Positions 32,009 to 41,728 are shown, numbered from the stretch's first letter. The stretch is 64,000 nt of DNA from CAKRJP01 sp963597615 (GCA_963597615.1 CAVBQS010000010.1:1-64000); one strand, 5' to 3'. Notes: generated by a model from the letters alone, not told the origin. Numbers and translations are program-made.

Positions 32009-33307
32009 TTATCTATATAGTTGTTCTTCATTGATTACGCCGTCACGAATCAAATACTCCAGGGACATTAATATTCCAAGTTTTGCATGGGGTGCTGTAA
32101 GACCTCCCTGGAAGTAAACAGCATAGGGTTCTTTAATAGGGCCATCGGCACTTAATTCAATGGAGGATCCCTGGACAAAGGCTCCTGCTGCCATAATAAC
32201 ATTGCTGTCATATCCTGGCATTGGCCATGGCTCTGGTGTTACATAGGAGTCCACTGGAGCTGCTGCCTGAATTCCCTTACAAAAAGCGATTACTCCCTCT
32301 GGTTTTCCAAACTCCACAGCCTGAATAATGTCATGGCGGCTCTCGGATCCATTAGGAACAACAGGGTAGCCTAACTTTTCATAAATATTTGCGGCAAAAA
32401 TAGCGCCCTTCAAGGCAGACGCTACCACTGTAGGAGCAAGGAAAAGTCCCTGATAGAAGGACCGCATCACATCTAGGGAGGCTCCTACTTCTCTTCCAAG
32501 TCCTGGAGATGTTAGACGATAACCGCAATTTTCAATCAAATCTTCTCTTCCTGCAATATAGCCTCCGATAGGAGCAAGCCCTCCACCTGGATTCTTAATA
32601 AGGGACCCAACTACTAGATCGGCCCCTACATCACTAGGCTCTATTTCTTCTACAAATTCTCCGTAGCAATTATCTACCATACAGATAATATTAAGACCTA
32701 AGGATTTCACAAAGGAAATTGCCTCCCCAATCTGGGCCACTGAAAAACTTGGCCTGGTCTGATATCCCTTGGACCGCTGAATGGTCACCAGTTTGGTCTT
32801 TTCTGACAAAGTATTTTCAATCCCTTCAAAATCAAAGGATCCATCTGGCAAAAGGTCTACCTGCTTATAGCTGACTCCGTATTCAGTAAGAGATCCATTG
32901 GAAGGTCTGATTCCAATGACTTCTTCTAAGGTGTCATAGGGTTTTCCGGCAATAGATATCAGTTCATCCCCAGGTCTTAAATTGGCTGCCAAAGCCAGGG
33001 AAAGGGCGTGGGTCCCGCAGGTAATCTGGGGGCGCACCAGGGCTGCTTCTGTATGAAAAATTGAAGCATATACTTTTTCTAAGGTATCTCTTCCGTGATC
33101 GTCATAGCCATAGCCGCTGACATAGTTAAAGCAGGAAACATTCACTCGGTTTTCCTGCATAGCGCGAATTACCTTCAACTGGTTGTACTCTGCCATCTCA
33201 TCGATAGCAGCAAACCGCTCTTTTAGAGATGTTTCAATTTGGTTTCCAAAGTCAAGAACACTTCTTCGAATTCCAATTTCTCTATAAATATTATGCATAT
33301 CTGGCAT
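32009..33307 (-). CDS. Methionine gamma-lyase-like PLP enzyme (aluminium-resistance family)
   Basis: 432 residues. A PLP-dependent aminotransferase-fold protein of the clostridial/bacillar YnbB family: the likely PLP lysine lies in VVGSLIKNPGGGLAPIGGY, the aspartate in IICMVDNCYGEF, with QITCGTHALSLALAANLRPG holding the phosphate region. The name aluminium-resistance protein is historical. Related proteins are annotated as methionine gamma-lyase-like, but activity is unproven. It is downstream of miaA, in conserved order. ATG 33307 follows AGGAG. Confidence 0.88.
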   Translation of the reverse strand: MPDMHNIYREIGIRRSVLDFGNQIETSLKERFAAIDEMAEYNQLKVIRAMQENRVNVSCFNYVSGYGYDDHGRDTLEKVYASIFHTEAALVRPQITCGTHALSLALAANLRPGDELISIAGKPYDTLEEVIGIRPSNGSLTEYGVSYKQVDLLPDGSFDFEGIENTLSEKTKLVTIQRSKGYQTRPSFSVAQIGEAISFVKSLGLNIICMVDNCYGEFVEEIEPSDVGADLVVGSLIKNPGGGLAPIGGYIAGREDLIENCGYRLTSPGLGREVGASLDVMRSFYQGLFLAPTVVASALKGAIFAANIYEKLGYPVVPNGSESRHDIIQAVEFGKPEGVIAFCKGIQAAAPVDSYVTPEPWPMPGYDSNVIMAAGAFVQGSSIELSADGPIKEPYAVYFQGGLTAPHAKLGILMSLEYLIRDGVINEEQLYR

Positions 33308-33331
33308 ATCATTTTCTCCTAACGTATCTTC

Positions 33332-33625
33332 CTACAAAGCTTCCATGATCTTCGTTTTTACTATGGCACACTTTGCATCAAATTCTGGATTTAGGGAAGG
33401 AATTTCCAAAATAATATCGGAAGCCTCCCTGTAATGTTTTAAATCATATAAAAGAGATGCTCGGTTTAGATCATAAAGAGCCCGCTCCCCTTGGGTCTTT
33501 ACAAGGGCTTCTAATTTTAAAAGCTCCCTGTAAGTGGCTCTGGTATCCATACTGGTCTCATAAATCCCCATAAGGGTATTTAGGCGTTTTACAAATTTTG
33601 AACCTCGTTTGAATCGTACAAGCAT
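33332..33625 (-). CDS. Small unknown protein with TPR-like helices
   Basis: 97 residues, not recognised by family. ATG 33625 has a strong GGAGGGG site and overlaps the end of miaA by 37 bases, supporting a real gene. The composition is helical, with ALYDLNRASLLYDLKHYREA resembling a single tetratricopeptide pair. No membrane segment, signal or metal motif. It may be an accessory protein encoded with miaA or with the PLP enzyme; no function can be assigned. Confidence 0.7.
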   Translation of the reverse strand: MLVRFKRGSKFVKRLNTLMGIYETSMDTRATYRELLKLEALVKTQGERALYDLNRASLLYDLKHYREASDIILEIPSLNPEFDAKCAIVKTKIMEAL

Positions 33626-34560
33626 CTTAACCCCTCCGTCTTCTTTATCATATCCTCAATAAGTGCTGTTTCGTTCTGATAGGTCTCTTTGTTTAACCAA
33701 ATCACCTGCCGTTCTCTTCGAAACCAGGTAAGCTGGCGTTTGGCAAAATGTCTGGTGTCACGTTTGATCTTATAAATCGCTTCCTCTAATGAGATAGTTC
33801 CCTCCAGGTATTCCAGGATTTCTTTGTAGCCCAAGCCCTGCATAGAGACCATATCCTTAGTACAACCCATCTCTTTTAGTTTAGAAACTTCTGCTACCAA
33901 ACCATTTTCTATCATAAGGTCAACTCTTCTATCAATTCGATTGTATAACTTTTGCCTGTCATCTGTCAGCACAAAATATCGAAAATCATAGGGAGATTCT
34001 TTGGCTCTTTCTGTTTCGTTATGTTCTGAAATAGGTCTTCCGGTTTGCTCAAAAAATTCCAAAGCTCGAATCACCCGCTTTTTATTGTTAGCATGAATGC
34101 TTTCTGCAGATTTTGGATCCACCTTTCTAAGGCGGTCATGAAGGGCTTCTAGTCCATGGTTATCGGCAAAAGCTTCCAGTTCTTTCCGGATACTGGAATC
34201 CTCTTCATTACTGGTAAAATCAATATCATAGAGAAGGGCCTGAATATAAAACCCGGTACCTCCCACTACAATTGGAATATGTCCATGGCTATAAATTTCT
34301 TCCATAGCTTTTTTTGCCATTTCCTGAAATTTTACAACATGAAATTCCTCCCTTGGATCTAAAACATCTACCAGGTAGTGAGGGATTCCATCCATCTCTT
34401 CTTTGCTAATCTTTGCAGATCCAATATCCATATACCGATAAACCTGCATAGAATCTGCAGAAATGATTTCTCCACCTATGGATTTTGCCAGTTCAATGGA
34501 AGCCTTTGTCTTCCCCACGGCCGTAGGCCCTGTTAGTACTACTAATGGTTTTTTCTGCAT
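33589..34560 (-). CDS. miaA: tRNA dimethylallyltransferase
   Basis: 323 residues. P-loop VVLTGPTAVGKT, the ADSMQVY segment, VVGGTGFYIQALLYDID and the RQLTWFRRE C-terminal RNA-binding motif are all typical. It prenylates adenosine 37 of tRNAs reading UNN codons; MiaB, encoded 6 kb upstream in the same run, methylthiolates the product. ATG 34560 follows directly on the mutL stop (TAAATG), so translation is probably coupled. Confidence 0.97.
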   Translation of the reverse strand: MQKKPLVVLTGPTAVGKTKASIELAKSIGGEIISADSMQVYRYMDIGSAKISKEEMDGIPHYLVDVLDPREEFHVVKFQEMAKKAMEEIYSHGHIPIVVGGTGFYIQALLYDIDFTSNEEDSSIRKELEAFADNHGLEALHDRLRKVDPKSAESIHANNKKRVIRALEFFEQTGRPISEHNETERAKESPYDFRYFVLTDDRQKLYNRIDRRVDLMIENGLVAEVSKLKEMGCTKDMVSMQGLGYKEILEYLEGTISLEEAIYKIKRDTRHFAKRQLTWFRRERQVIWLNKETYQNETALIEDMIKKTEGLRCLYDSNEVQNL

Positions 34561-36672
34561 TTATACAATCCTCTTAAATTTCTTTTCCAGTTCCCTCTTA
34601 CTCATGGCAATAATAGTAGGGCGCCCATGGGGGCAATGATAGGGGTTGTCTAGTTCCAAGAGTTCTGCAATCAGAGTATCAATTTCTTCTATGGAAAGTC
34701 GCATATTTCCCTTAACCGCTGCCTTACAAGACATAGAAGCAATCTTCTCATCAATAAGGTCCGGGGTAGCATTTCGCGCTACGTCTGAAGACAAATTATC
34801 TAACATTTGCATGAGAAGATCCTTTTTAGCAATGCTAAATAAATTGTCTGGTACAGCCCTTACAGCATAAGAGTCTTCTCCAAATTCTTCAAATTCAAAG
34901 CCAATCCTGGTAAATTGATCCATGTATGTCTTTAAAAGTTCTGCCTCCTGCATAGACAGATTTAAAATAATAGGAGGCGAGATCATCTGGGAAGTATACT
35001 CTCTAGTCTTCATGCTTTTTAGGGTCCGCTCATAGAGAACTCGCTCGTGGGCAGCATGCTGATCAATAATATAGAGATTATCTTTAAACTCCACAATCCA
35101 ATAAGTATCAAAGGCTTGGCCGATAATCTTATATTCTTTCATAGCCTTTTTAGAAATCAGACGCTCCTCAAAGAGATTTAATTGCTCTCCTGTCTGAGAA
35201 ATCTCAGGCAGGGGCTCTGGTGTGGACTCTGGGATTATCTCTGGCTTTTCATTGGTCAGAGGCTCATCTAGGGATACTTCTTCCTCCTGAGATTTTATAG
35301 CTTTCTCCTGGGCGTGTTTTTCGTATACCCGCTCCCTCATTTTTTCCAGGAAGTAGTGAAGTTTATCATTATCTTCAAGCGCAAATGCCTCAGACGGTTT
35401 GCTTTCTATATAGGAGGTTTTCTTTTCCTGAATCTCACTTACGGATATGGAAGTCTCCCCTACTGATTTTGCCGGTAACGTTACAGACTTTACCGGAGTC
35501 TCTATAGGACTTTGAGGAACTGCAACAGGCTTTGCTAGAGTCTCTATAGGCCTTTGAGGAACTGCAACAGCCTTTACTGGAGTTTCTATAGATTTTACAG
35601 GTTCCACCGAAGGCGATACCGGCTTGGCCTTGGTTTGCACTGTTTTTACAACAGGTGCATCAAGCTCTACCTGGGGAATTAGCTCCGGCTCCCTAAGGAC
35701 ATCGCTAATCATTTGATAAAGGCTATTGTAAATGTCCTGTTGATGGTGGAAGCGCATTTCCATTTTTGCAGGATGTACATTTACATCTACATCCTCCCCG
35801 TCCACTTCCATTAAAAGCACACAGAAAGGATACTTGTGCTGCATACTGTAATCTTTATAGCCATCTTCAATGGCCTTGGCGATAATATTATTTCGAATAT
35901 ACCTGCCATTGATAAAGTAATTTTCAAAATTACGGTTTCCTCGGGAAATGATAGGTTTCCCAATATAACCTTCTATAGAAAGACCCTCTTTTTTAAAGCT
36001 TGCTGTAAGAAGGTTGGATGTAATCTCCCGGCCATAGACCTGATAGATTACATCTTTTAAGCGGTTGTTCCCTGAGGTTTGGAGTTTGGTCTGTCCATTA
36101 TTTACAAATCGAAAGGAAATTCCTGGCTGGGATAGGGCTAATCTTGTAATAAAATCTCCCACGTGGCTTGCTTCTGTCATAGGGGTTTTTAAAAATTTTC
36201 TCCTGGCAGGTGTGTTGTAAAAAAGCTGCCGGATAATAAAGGTAGTTCCGTCCTTTACTCCTGCTTCCTCAAAGGAGACTTCTTTCCCGCCATGGATGCA
36301 ATAGCGCATACCATAATCTGCCTCCTTGGTTTTTGTAAGTAATTCCACCTGAGAAACTGCAGAAATACTAGACAAAGCTTCCCCTCGAAAGCCCAGGGAG
36401 TGGATATGGGTAAGATCTTCCACCTGGCGAATCTTACTGGTGGAGTGTCTAAGGAAGGCCTTGCGGATATCCTCCGGGGCAATGCCTGAGCCATTATCTG
36501 TAATTCGCATATAGGAGATTCCGCCCTCTTCGATTTCTACCGTAATAGCGGTGGCTCCGGCGTCTATGGCATTTTCCACTAATTCTTTAATTACAGAAGC
36601 AGGCCGTTCAATCACCTCTCCTGCAGCAATTTTATCAATTGTAACAGTATCTAATACCTGTATCTTTCCCAT
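34561..36672 (-). CDS. mutL: DNA mismatch repair protein MutL
   Basis: 703 residues. The N-terminal GHKL ATPase includes ELVENAIDAGA, DNGSGI and SLGFRGEALSS. The C-terminal endonuclease motif DQHAAHERVLYE (from about 537) and the CPHGRP motif near the end mark the nicking type of MutL found in bacteria without MutH. The linker (about 340-500) is proline-rich and contains three 14-residue repeats (362-403). It works with MutS, whose gene is immediately upstream. Confidence 0.97.
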   Translation of the reverse strand: MGKIQVLDTVTIDKIAAGEVIERPASVIKELVENAIDAGATAITVEIEEGGISYMRITDNGSGIAPEDIRKAFLRHSTSKIRQVEDLTHIHSLGFRGEALSSISAVSQVELLTKTKEADYGMRYCIHGGKEVSFEEAGVKDGTTFIIRQLFYNTPARRKFLKTPMTEASHVGDFITRLALSQPGISFRFVNNGQTKLQTSGNNRLKDVIYQVYGREITSNLLTASFKKEGLSIEGYIGKPIISRGNRNFENYFINGRYIRNNIIAKAIEDGYKDYSMQHKYPFCVLLMEVDGEDVDVNVHPAKMEMRFHHQQDIYNSLYQMISDVLREPELIPQVELDAPVVKTVQTKAKPVSPSVEPVKSIETPVKAVAVPQRPIETLAKPVAVPQSPIETPVKSVTLPAKSVGETSISVSEIQEKKTSYIESKPSEAFALEDNDKLHYFLEKMRERVYEKHAQEKAIKSQEEEVSLDEPLTNEKPEIIPESTPEPLPEISQTGEQLNLFEERLISKKAMKEYKIIGQAFDTYWIVEFKDNLYIIDQHAAHERVLYERTLKSMKTREYTSQMISPPIILNLSMQEAELLKTYMDQFTRIGFEFEEFGEDSYAVRAVPDNLFSIAKKDLLMQMLDNLSSDVARNATPDLIDEKIASMSCKAAVKGNMRLSIEEIDTLIAELLELDNPYHCPHGRPTIIAMSKRELEKKFKRIV
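35464..35589 (-). repeat. Three 42-bp tandem repeats in the MutL linker
   Basis: Codons 362-403 of mutL encode IETPVKAVAVPQRP, IETLAKPVAVPQSP and IETPVKSVTLPAKS. Two adjacent copies are almost identical in DNA as well as protein, which points to recent duplication by slippage. The repeats extend a disordered linker and do not touch either catalytic domain. Confidence 0.85.
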
Positions 36673-36679
36673 AAATGAT

Positions 36680-39343
36680 CTACCACCTGTTCTTTAACTT
36701 GTTCTGGAATTGATATAAGGTGTTCAGTGCGTCGATAGGTGTCATATTGCTGACATCTAAATCTCGTAATTCTTGTAAAATGTCATCATCCTTTACTGTG
36801 TCAAAGAGAGACATCTGGGCCAAATCCACATCATCATAATGCTTGGGCTTTCCCTTGTTGCTGCTCTTCTTTGCTGGTTCCATTCCCTTTGAGGCAATAT
36901 CTTTGATTCTGGTAGTAACGTCTGCTTCCACCAACTCTTCCACTATTTCTTTGGCTCTGTTGGTAACAATTTCCGGAACCCCGGCAAGCTTTGCTACCTG
37001 GATTCCGTAACTTTTATCCGCACCGCCTTTTACAATCTTTCGAAGGAAAATAATATCGTCTCCCTTTTCTTTTACGGCGATACAGTAATTGTTGACATTT
37101 TCAATCTTACCTTCTAATTCAGTAAGCTCATGATAGTGGGTGGCAAATAAGGTCTTTGCCCCTAGTAGTTTGTTGTTGCTGATATATTCGATTACTGCCC
37201 AAGCAATACTTAAGCCGTCAAAGGTACTGGTTCCTCGTCCAATCTCATCTAGGATTAAGAGACTCTTGCTGGTGGCATTTCTTAAAATATTGGCTACTTC
37301 TGTCATTTCTACCATAAAGGTACTCTGACCGCTGGCCAGATCATCGGAAGCTCCTACTCTGGTAAAAATTCTGTCTACTAATCCAATGTTTGCCTTGGAG
37401 GCGGGAACAAAGGACCCAATCTGGGCCATAAGAACAATCAGGGCCGTTTGCCGCATATAGGTAGATTTTCCTGCCATATTGGGGCCTGTAATAACAGCGA
37501 TCCGATCTTTTTTATCATTTAAATAGGTGTCATTTGCAATAAACATATCGTTAGAAATCATTTTTTCTACCACAGGATGCCTTCCATCCCGAATATCAAT
37601 GGTTCCCCGCTCGTTTATCTTTGGCCGCACATAATGATTCCGTTCCGCCACTACTGCAAGAGAGGCTAATGCGTCAATATAGGCTATAGCCTTGGCTGTT
37701 TTTTGAATTCTTGAGGTTTCCCCTGCAATGGTATCTCTCACCTGGGTATAAAGCTGGTACTCTAAGGCATAGAGTTTGTCTTCTGCTCCTAAAATGGTAT
37801 CTTCTAATTCCTTTAATTCAGGAGTAATATAGCGCTCCGCATTGGCTAAGGTTTGTTTTCTGGTATAGTAGTCCGGAACAAGATCTTTGTAGGAGTTGGT
37901 AACTTCCAAGTAATATCCAAAGACTTTATTATATTTAATTCGAAGGTTTTTAATTCCTGTCTGCTCCCGTTCCTTGCTTTCCAACTGGGCAAGCCACTCT
38001 TTTCCCTGGGTTTTGGCATTTCTTAAACGATCCACTTCTTCATTGTAGCCAGTCTTTATAATGCCCCCTTCTTTCATGGCAAGGGGTGGATCCTCAATAA
38101 TGGCATCCTGGACCAACTTACAAAGATCCTTCATAGGATCTAGTTTTTCATATAAATCTTTTAAAAGAGGGGCCTGCATTTCCTCTAAAATATACTTAAT
38201 AGATGGAAGCATAGATAGGGAGGAACAAAAGGCAATTAAGTCTCTTGGGTTCGCAGATTGATAGGTGAATTTACAAACCAATCGCTCCAAGTCATAAACG
38301 GAGGATAAATATTCCCGCATTTCTTCTCGGGATATGGCTGCATTTACAAGCTCCTCCACTCCATCTAAACGTTTGAGAATAGATTCCTTATCAATTAAAG
38401 GCTGCTCAATAAATTTTCTAAGAGCTCTTGCTCCCATAGCAGTTTTGGTCTTATCCAATACCCACAAAAGAGAGCCTCGCTTTTGTTTATCCCTTAGGGT
38501 CTCGCAAAGCTCCAGGTTCCTTCTACTGGAACTGTCAAGAAGCATATACTTTCCGGAAGCATATACGGTCAAGCTGGTAATATGAGATAGGTCTCTTTTT
38601 TGGGTTTCGATTAAATAGCGAAGAAGAGAACCTGCCGCTATAGTGCCGCAGTCATAATCCTTAATTCCCAGCCCTTCCAAGGCTTTTACATGAAAATGGT
38701 CCTTTAAGGTATTCTCGCAGATTTCCTCATCGAAATACCAGGCATCCTGAGAGTAAATCACGATTCCAAGCTTATTCTTTAAAAGCTCCACATCAATGCC
38801 GCACATATAAAAGGCCTCGTTGCAAATCAACTCTGAAGGCATATACTTATAAATTTCATCAAAGAGTTTTTGACTGTCTGAAACTTCTGTTACAAAAAAT
38901 TCTCCAGTTGTAACATCCGCCACAGACAGGCCAAAATGATCTTCGGAATATACCACACACATAATGAAATTATTTTTTGTTTCATCTAAGTATGATAGAT
39001 CCAGATTCGTTCCTGGGGTAGCAATTCGGACCACTTCTCGCTTTACAATGCCTTTTGCAGTAGCCGGGTCTTCTACCTGTTCGCAGATTGCCACCTTATA
39101 TCCTTTAGAAACCAGACGATTTAAATATCCGTCTACAGCATGATAAGGAACGCCACACATAGGTGCGCGTTCCTCTAGTCCACAGCTTTTTCCAGTTAAT
39201 GTAAGTTCTAGTTCCTTAGATGCTGTAAGAGCATCGTCAAAGAACATTTCATAAAAATCTCCCAATCGGTAAAACAAAATACAGTCCTTGTATTCTTTTT
39301 TTGTCTGCATATATTGCTGCATCATGGGTGTTAATTCAGCCAC
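36680..39343 (-). CDS. mutS: DNA mismatch repair protein MutS
   Basis: 887 residues, starting at GTG 39343 after GGAGG. The mismatch-contacting motif is seen at YRLGDFYEMFFDDA (Phe-x-Glu element), the Walker A at about residue 618 (GPNMAGKSTYMRQ), with LILDEIGRGTSTFDGLSIAWA and the ATHYHELTEL segment of the ATPase. It recognises base mismatches and small loops and recruits MutL. It is followed 7 bases later by mutL and preceded by miaB, the usual clostridial order. Confidence 0.97.
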   Translation of the reverse strand: MAELTPMMQQYMQTKKEYKDCILFYRLGDFYEMFFDDALTASKELELTLTGKSCGLEERAPMCGVPYHAVDGYLNRLVSKGYKVAICEQVEDPATAKGIVKREVVRIATPGTNLDLSYLDETKNNFIMCVVYSEDHFGLSVADVTTGEFFVTEVSDSQKLFDEIYKYMPSELICNEAFYMCGIDVELLKNKLGIVIYSQDAWYFDEEICENTLKDHFHVKALEGLGIKDYDCGTIAAGSLLRYLIETQKRDLSHITSLTVYASGKYMLLDSSSRRNLELCETLRDKQKRGSLLWVLDKTKTAMGARALRKFIEQPLIDKESILKRLDGVEELVNAAISREEMREYLSSVYDLERLVCKFTYQSANPRDLIAFCSSLSMLPSIKYILEEMQAPLLKDLYEKLDPMKDLCKLVQDAIIEDPPLAMKEGGIIKTGYNEEVDRLRNAKTQGKEWLAQLESKEREQTGIKNLRIKYNKVFGYYLEVTNSYKDLVPDYYTRKQTLANAERYITPELKELEDTILGAEDKLYALEYQLYTQVRDTIAGETSRIQKTAKAIAYIDALASLAVVAERNHYVRPKINERGTIDIRDGRHPVVEKMISNDMFIANDTYLNDKKDRIAVITGPNMAGKSTYMRQTALIVLMAQIGSFVPASKANIGLVDRIFTRVGASDDLASGQSTFMVEMTEVANILRNATSKSLLILDEIGRGTSTFDGLSIAWAVIEYISNNKLLGAKTLFATHYHELTELEGKIENVNNYCIAVKEKGDDIIFLRKIVKGGADKSYGIQVAKLAGVPEIVTNRAKEIVEELVEADVTTRIKDIASKGMEPAKKSSNKGKPKHYDDVDLAQMSLFDTVKDDDILQELRDLDVSNMTPIDALNTLYQFQNKLKNRW

Positions 39344-39361
39344 TTTGTTAAACCTCCAAAT

Positions 39362-40810
39362 TTATCCTTGCGAAACTAGTTCTCCCAAATAATAGAAGCC
39401 TTTGCATTCTGTCAAATGCACATTTTTAAAGGATCCAATTAAACTTTCATCTCCCTTAAAATGTACCAGCAGGTTGTTGCTCATTCGGCCGCTAACCATA
39501 GATGGGTCATGGTCACTGACAGTCTCCACCAGGACTTCTACAGTCTTTCGCTCATGAACTGTGCAGACTTCTCCTGCGATGGTCTGTACCTCCTTAAGTA
39601 GACGATTGAATCGATCTTTGACTACCTCCTCAGGAACCTGATCTTCCATTGTTGCCGCCGGTGTTCCTGTTCTCTTGGAATAAATAAAGGTAAAGGCACT
39701 ATCGTAACGTACCTTGCGAACCACATCCAAGGTCTCCTCAAAGTCTTCCTCCGTTTCTCCTGGGAAGCCTACAATAATATCTGTAGTGAGAGAAATATCT
39801 GGAATCCGTTCTTTTATCTTAAGGGCTAAGTCTAAATACTGTTCCTTGGTATATCTACGGTTCATAAGCTTTAACATGCGACTGCTTCCGGACTGTACGG
39901 GAAGATGCAAATGCTTACAGATTTTTTGGGATGCCGCCATAACCTCAATCAGTTCGTCAGACAGGTCTTTTGGATGAGAGGTCATAAAACGAATCCGCTT
40001 AAGGCCTTCAATTTTCTCAATTTCCTGAAGAAGTTTAGCAAAGGTCATTGGCTCTTCTAAGTTCTTGCCATAGGAGTTTACATTTTGCCCTAAAAGCATG
40101 ATTTCTACTACTCCATCTGCTACCAGATTCTCGATTTCACGGACAATGTCTTTGGGATCACGGCTTCTCTCACGCCCTCTTACATAAGGAACAATGCAGT
40201 AGGTACAGAAATTGTTGCAGCCAAACATAATATTGATTCCAGACTTGAAAGGATATTTTCGATCTACCGGAAGGTCTTCTACGATTTTGTCTGTGTCTTT
40301 CCAAATGTCGATTACCATATGGGTGGATTCATATCTTGTAACAATCAGCTCTGCAAATTTATAAATATTGTGGGTTCCGAAAATCAAGTCAATATAGCGA
40401 TAGCTTTGCTGCAATTTTGCTACTACCTCAGGCTCCTGCATCATACAGCCGCAAAGACCAATTTTCATGTGAGGATTTTTCTTCTTTTTTGGCTTTAACT
40501 GGCCCAGTCTTCCATAGACTCTGGTGTTGGCATTTTCTCTGACGGTGCAGGTGTTAAAGATAATAAAATCAGCCTGATCTTCTTCTGCTTCCACATAACC
40601 AATCTCTTTTAGAATTCCCCGAAGCTTCTCCGAGTCTCTGGCATTCATTTGACAACCAAAGGTGGTGACGCAAAAAGTCAGAGGACGCCCAAGTTCCTCC
40701 GATTCCTCTTTAATATATTTCTTTGCTTTTTCTATAAAATAATACTGACGTTCCGGTTCAGTAACCGGAGCCACATCAGATAAATTGATGTCTGTTTTCA
40801 TCATATTCAT
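39362..40810 (-). CDS. miaB: tRNA 2-methylthio-N6-isopentenyladenosine37 methylthiotransferase
   Basis: 482 residues. The N-terminal UPF0004 domain begins TFCVTTFGCQMNARDSEKLR with its three cluster cysteines (CQMN, NTCTVRENA, GLCGCMMQ). The radical SAM cluster is in GCNNFCTYCIVPYVRGRERS, and a C-terminal TRAM domain (about 405-475) binds RNA. It adds a methylthio group to the product of MiaA. Its first 35 bases overlap the end of a DUF4250 gene. Confidence 0.97.
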   Translation of the reverse strand: MNMMKTDINLSDVAPVTEPERQYYFIEKAKKYIKEESEELGRPLTFCVTTFGCQMNARDSEKLRGILKEIGYVEAEEDQADFIIFNTCTVRENANTRVYGRLGQLKPKKKKNPHMKIGLCGCMMQEPEVVAKLQQSYRYIDLIFGTHNIYKFAELIVTRYESTHMVIDIWKDTDKIVEDLPVDRKYPFKSGINIMFGCNNFCTYCIVPYVRGRERSRDPKDIVREIENLVADGVVEIMLLGQNVNSYGKNLEEPMTFAKLLQEIEKIEGLKRIRFMTSHPKDLSDELIEVMAASQKICKHLHLPVQSGSSRMLKLMNRRYTKEQYLDLALKIKERIPDISLTTDIIVGFPGETEEDFEETLDVVRKVRYDSAFTFIYSKRTGTPAATMEDQVPEEVVKDRFNRLLKEVQTIAGEVCTVHERKTVEVLVETVSDHDPSMVSGRMSNNLLVHFKGDESLIGSFKNVHLTECKGFYYLGELVSQG

Positions 40811-40955
40811 AATCGATTCCTTTCAAAGTCTCTATGATCCAAGTCTGATCCACCTGCAAATCTTCACACATAGCATCTAAGGATGGGTAAAAATCTCTAA
40901 GCTTCATGTTAACAACGCTTAAAAGTAACATAGGGTCTTTAGGTAGGGTTTCCAT
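40776..40955 (-). CDS. DUF4250 small protein overlapping miaB and the cyclo-ligase gene
   Basis: A 59-residue protein easily missed because of its size. ATG 40955 follows GGAGGAAAATATTT. The sequence contains the DUF4250 core LPKDPMLLLSVVNMKLRDFY, then PSLDAMCEDL and IDYEYDENRHQF. The gene overlaps the cyclo-ligase 3' end by 17 bases and miaB by 35 bases, so it is coupled to both. The family is found in many anaerobic Firmicutes and Bacteroidetes and has no established function; it looks like a small helical, possibly nucleic-acid-binding protein. Confidence 0.88.
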   Translation of the reverse strand: METLPKDPMLLLSVVNMKLRDFYPSLDAMCEDLQVDQTWIIETLKGIDYEYDENRHQFI

Positions 40956-41511
40956 AAATATTTTCCTCCGTAATAATCATATCAGGAGAAATGTCAAATT
41001 CCTCCCAGGGGATCTCTTCAAATATTTGACAGGAAAATGCTATAGCAATTTTTTTTAGATTAAGGTGACCAGCCAAATACCGGTCATAAAATCCCCCACC
41101 GTATCCAATGCGATGACAGTCTTTATCAAAAGCTACGCCTGGAAGAATCATAAGTCCTTCCTTTCCTGTTGCCATTTTTTTAAAATCTTCTTTGGGTTCC
41201 AAAATTCCTTTACATCCAGCTTCCAAATCAGAAAAAGATTGTATCTGAAAAAAATCCATTTCTTTTCCCAAAACTTTTGGAACGTAAACTTTCTTTCCAG
41301 CCTTCCAGGCATCTTCAATAATGCCCTTCGTTCCAACCTCATGATTATAATCTACATAACAGTAGATGGACCCAGCAGACTTATAGGCTGGTATCTCTTT
41401 TAAGGAGTTGGCAATGGACTTAGTTTTTGCTTCCCAATCTTCCTTTGTTATAGCTTTTCGCTGGGCGTAGACCTGCTTCCTAATTTCCTGTTTTTTTAAG
41501 ATTTTTGTCAT
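40939..41511 (-). CDS. 5-formyltetrahydrofolate cyclo-ligase
   Basis: 190 residues from ATG 41511, with GGAGAAAAGT before it; the frame extends upstream inside the DUF896 gene. The ATP-binding motif LPGVAFDKDCHRIGYGGGFY and the YVDYNHEVGT loop are diagnostic. It turns 5-formyl-THF into 5,10-methenyl-THF, returning a storage folate to the one-carbon pool, and complements the formate-THF ligase (fhs) encoded 10 kb away. It overlaps both neighbours. Confidence 0.94.
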   Translation of the reverse strand: MTKILKKQEIRKQVYAQRKAITKEDWEAKTKSIANSLKEIPAYKSAGSIYCYVDYNHEVGTKGIIEDAWKAGKKVYVPKVLGKEMDFFQIQSFSDLEAGCKGILEPKEDFKKMATGKEGLMILPGVAFDKDCHRIGYGGGFYDRYLAGHLNLKKIAIAFSCQIFEEIPWEEFDISPDMIITEENIYGNPT

Positions 41512-41710
41512 ACTTTTCTCCAAGATTGGTAATAGAACCATCTTTTTCTTGTACGTCAATATTATCTAATTGACCTCTGAGATTTCTCCTGACAGATTCA
41601 ATATATTCTTTTCTAAGGATTTGTTGCTCTTTCAGTTCTTCTTCTGTAAGTCCACAAGTTTTAGACTTACGGTAAAGCTCATTGATCCTGTTAATTTTCT
41701 GGTCGTTCAT
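41480..41710 (-). CDS. DUF896 (YnzC-like) small protein
   Basis: 76 residues. The pattern INRINELYRKSKTCGLTEEE, LRKEYIESVRRNLRGQLDNI and the DGSITNLG tail match DUF896, small helical proteins seen across Firmicutes. In Bacillus the relative ynzC is in the LexA-regulated yneA operon; here it has moved away from the lexA locus and lies before the cyclo-ligase. Function unknown. GGGGGAT precedes ATG 41710. Confidence 0.88.
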   Translation of the reverse strand: MNDQKINRINELYRKSKTCGLTEEELKEQQILRKEYIESVRRNLRGQLDNIDVQEKDGSITNLGEKYDKNLKKTGN

Positions 41711-41728
41711 CTTTATCCCCCATATTGC

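Noticed and set aside
35464..35589. CRISPR-like repeat array
   Set aside because: The 42-bp units are coding, contiguous and without spacers; they keep the mutL frame.
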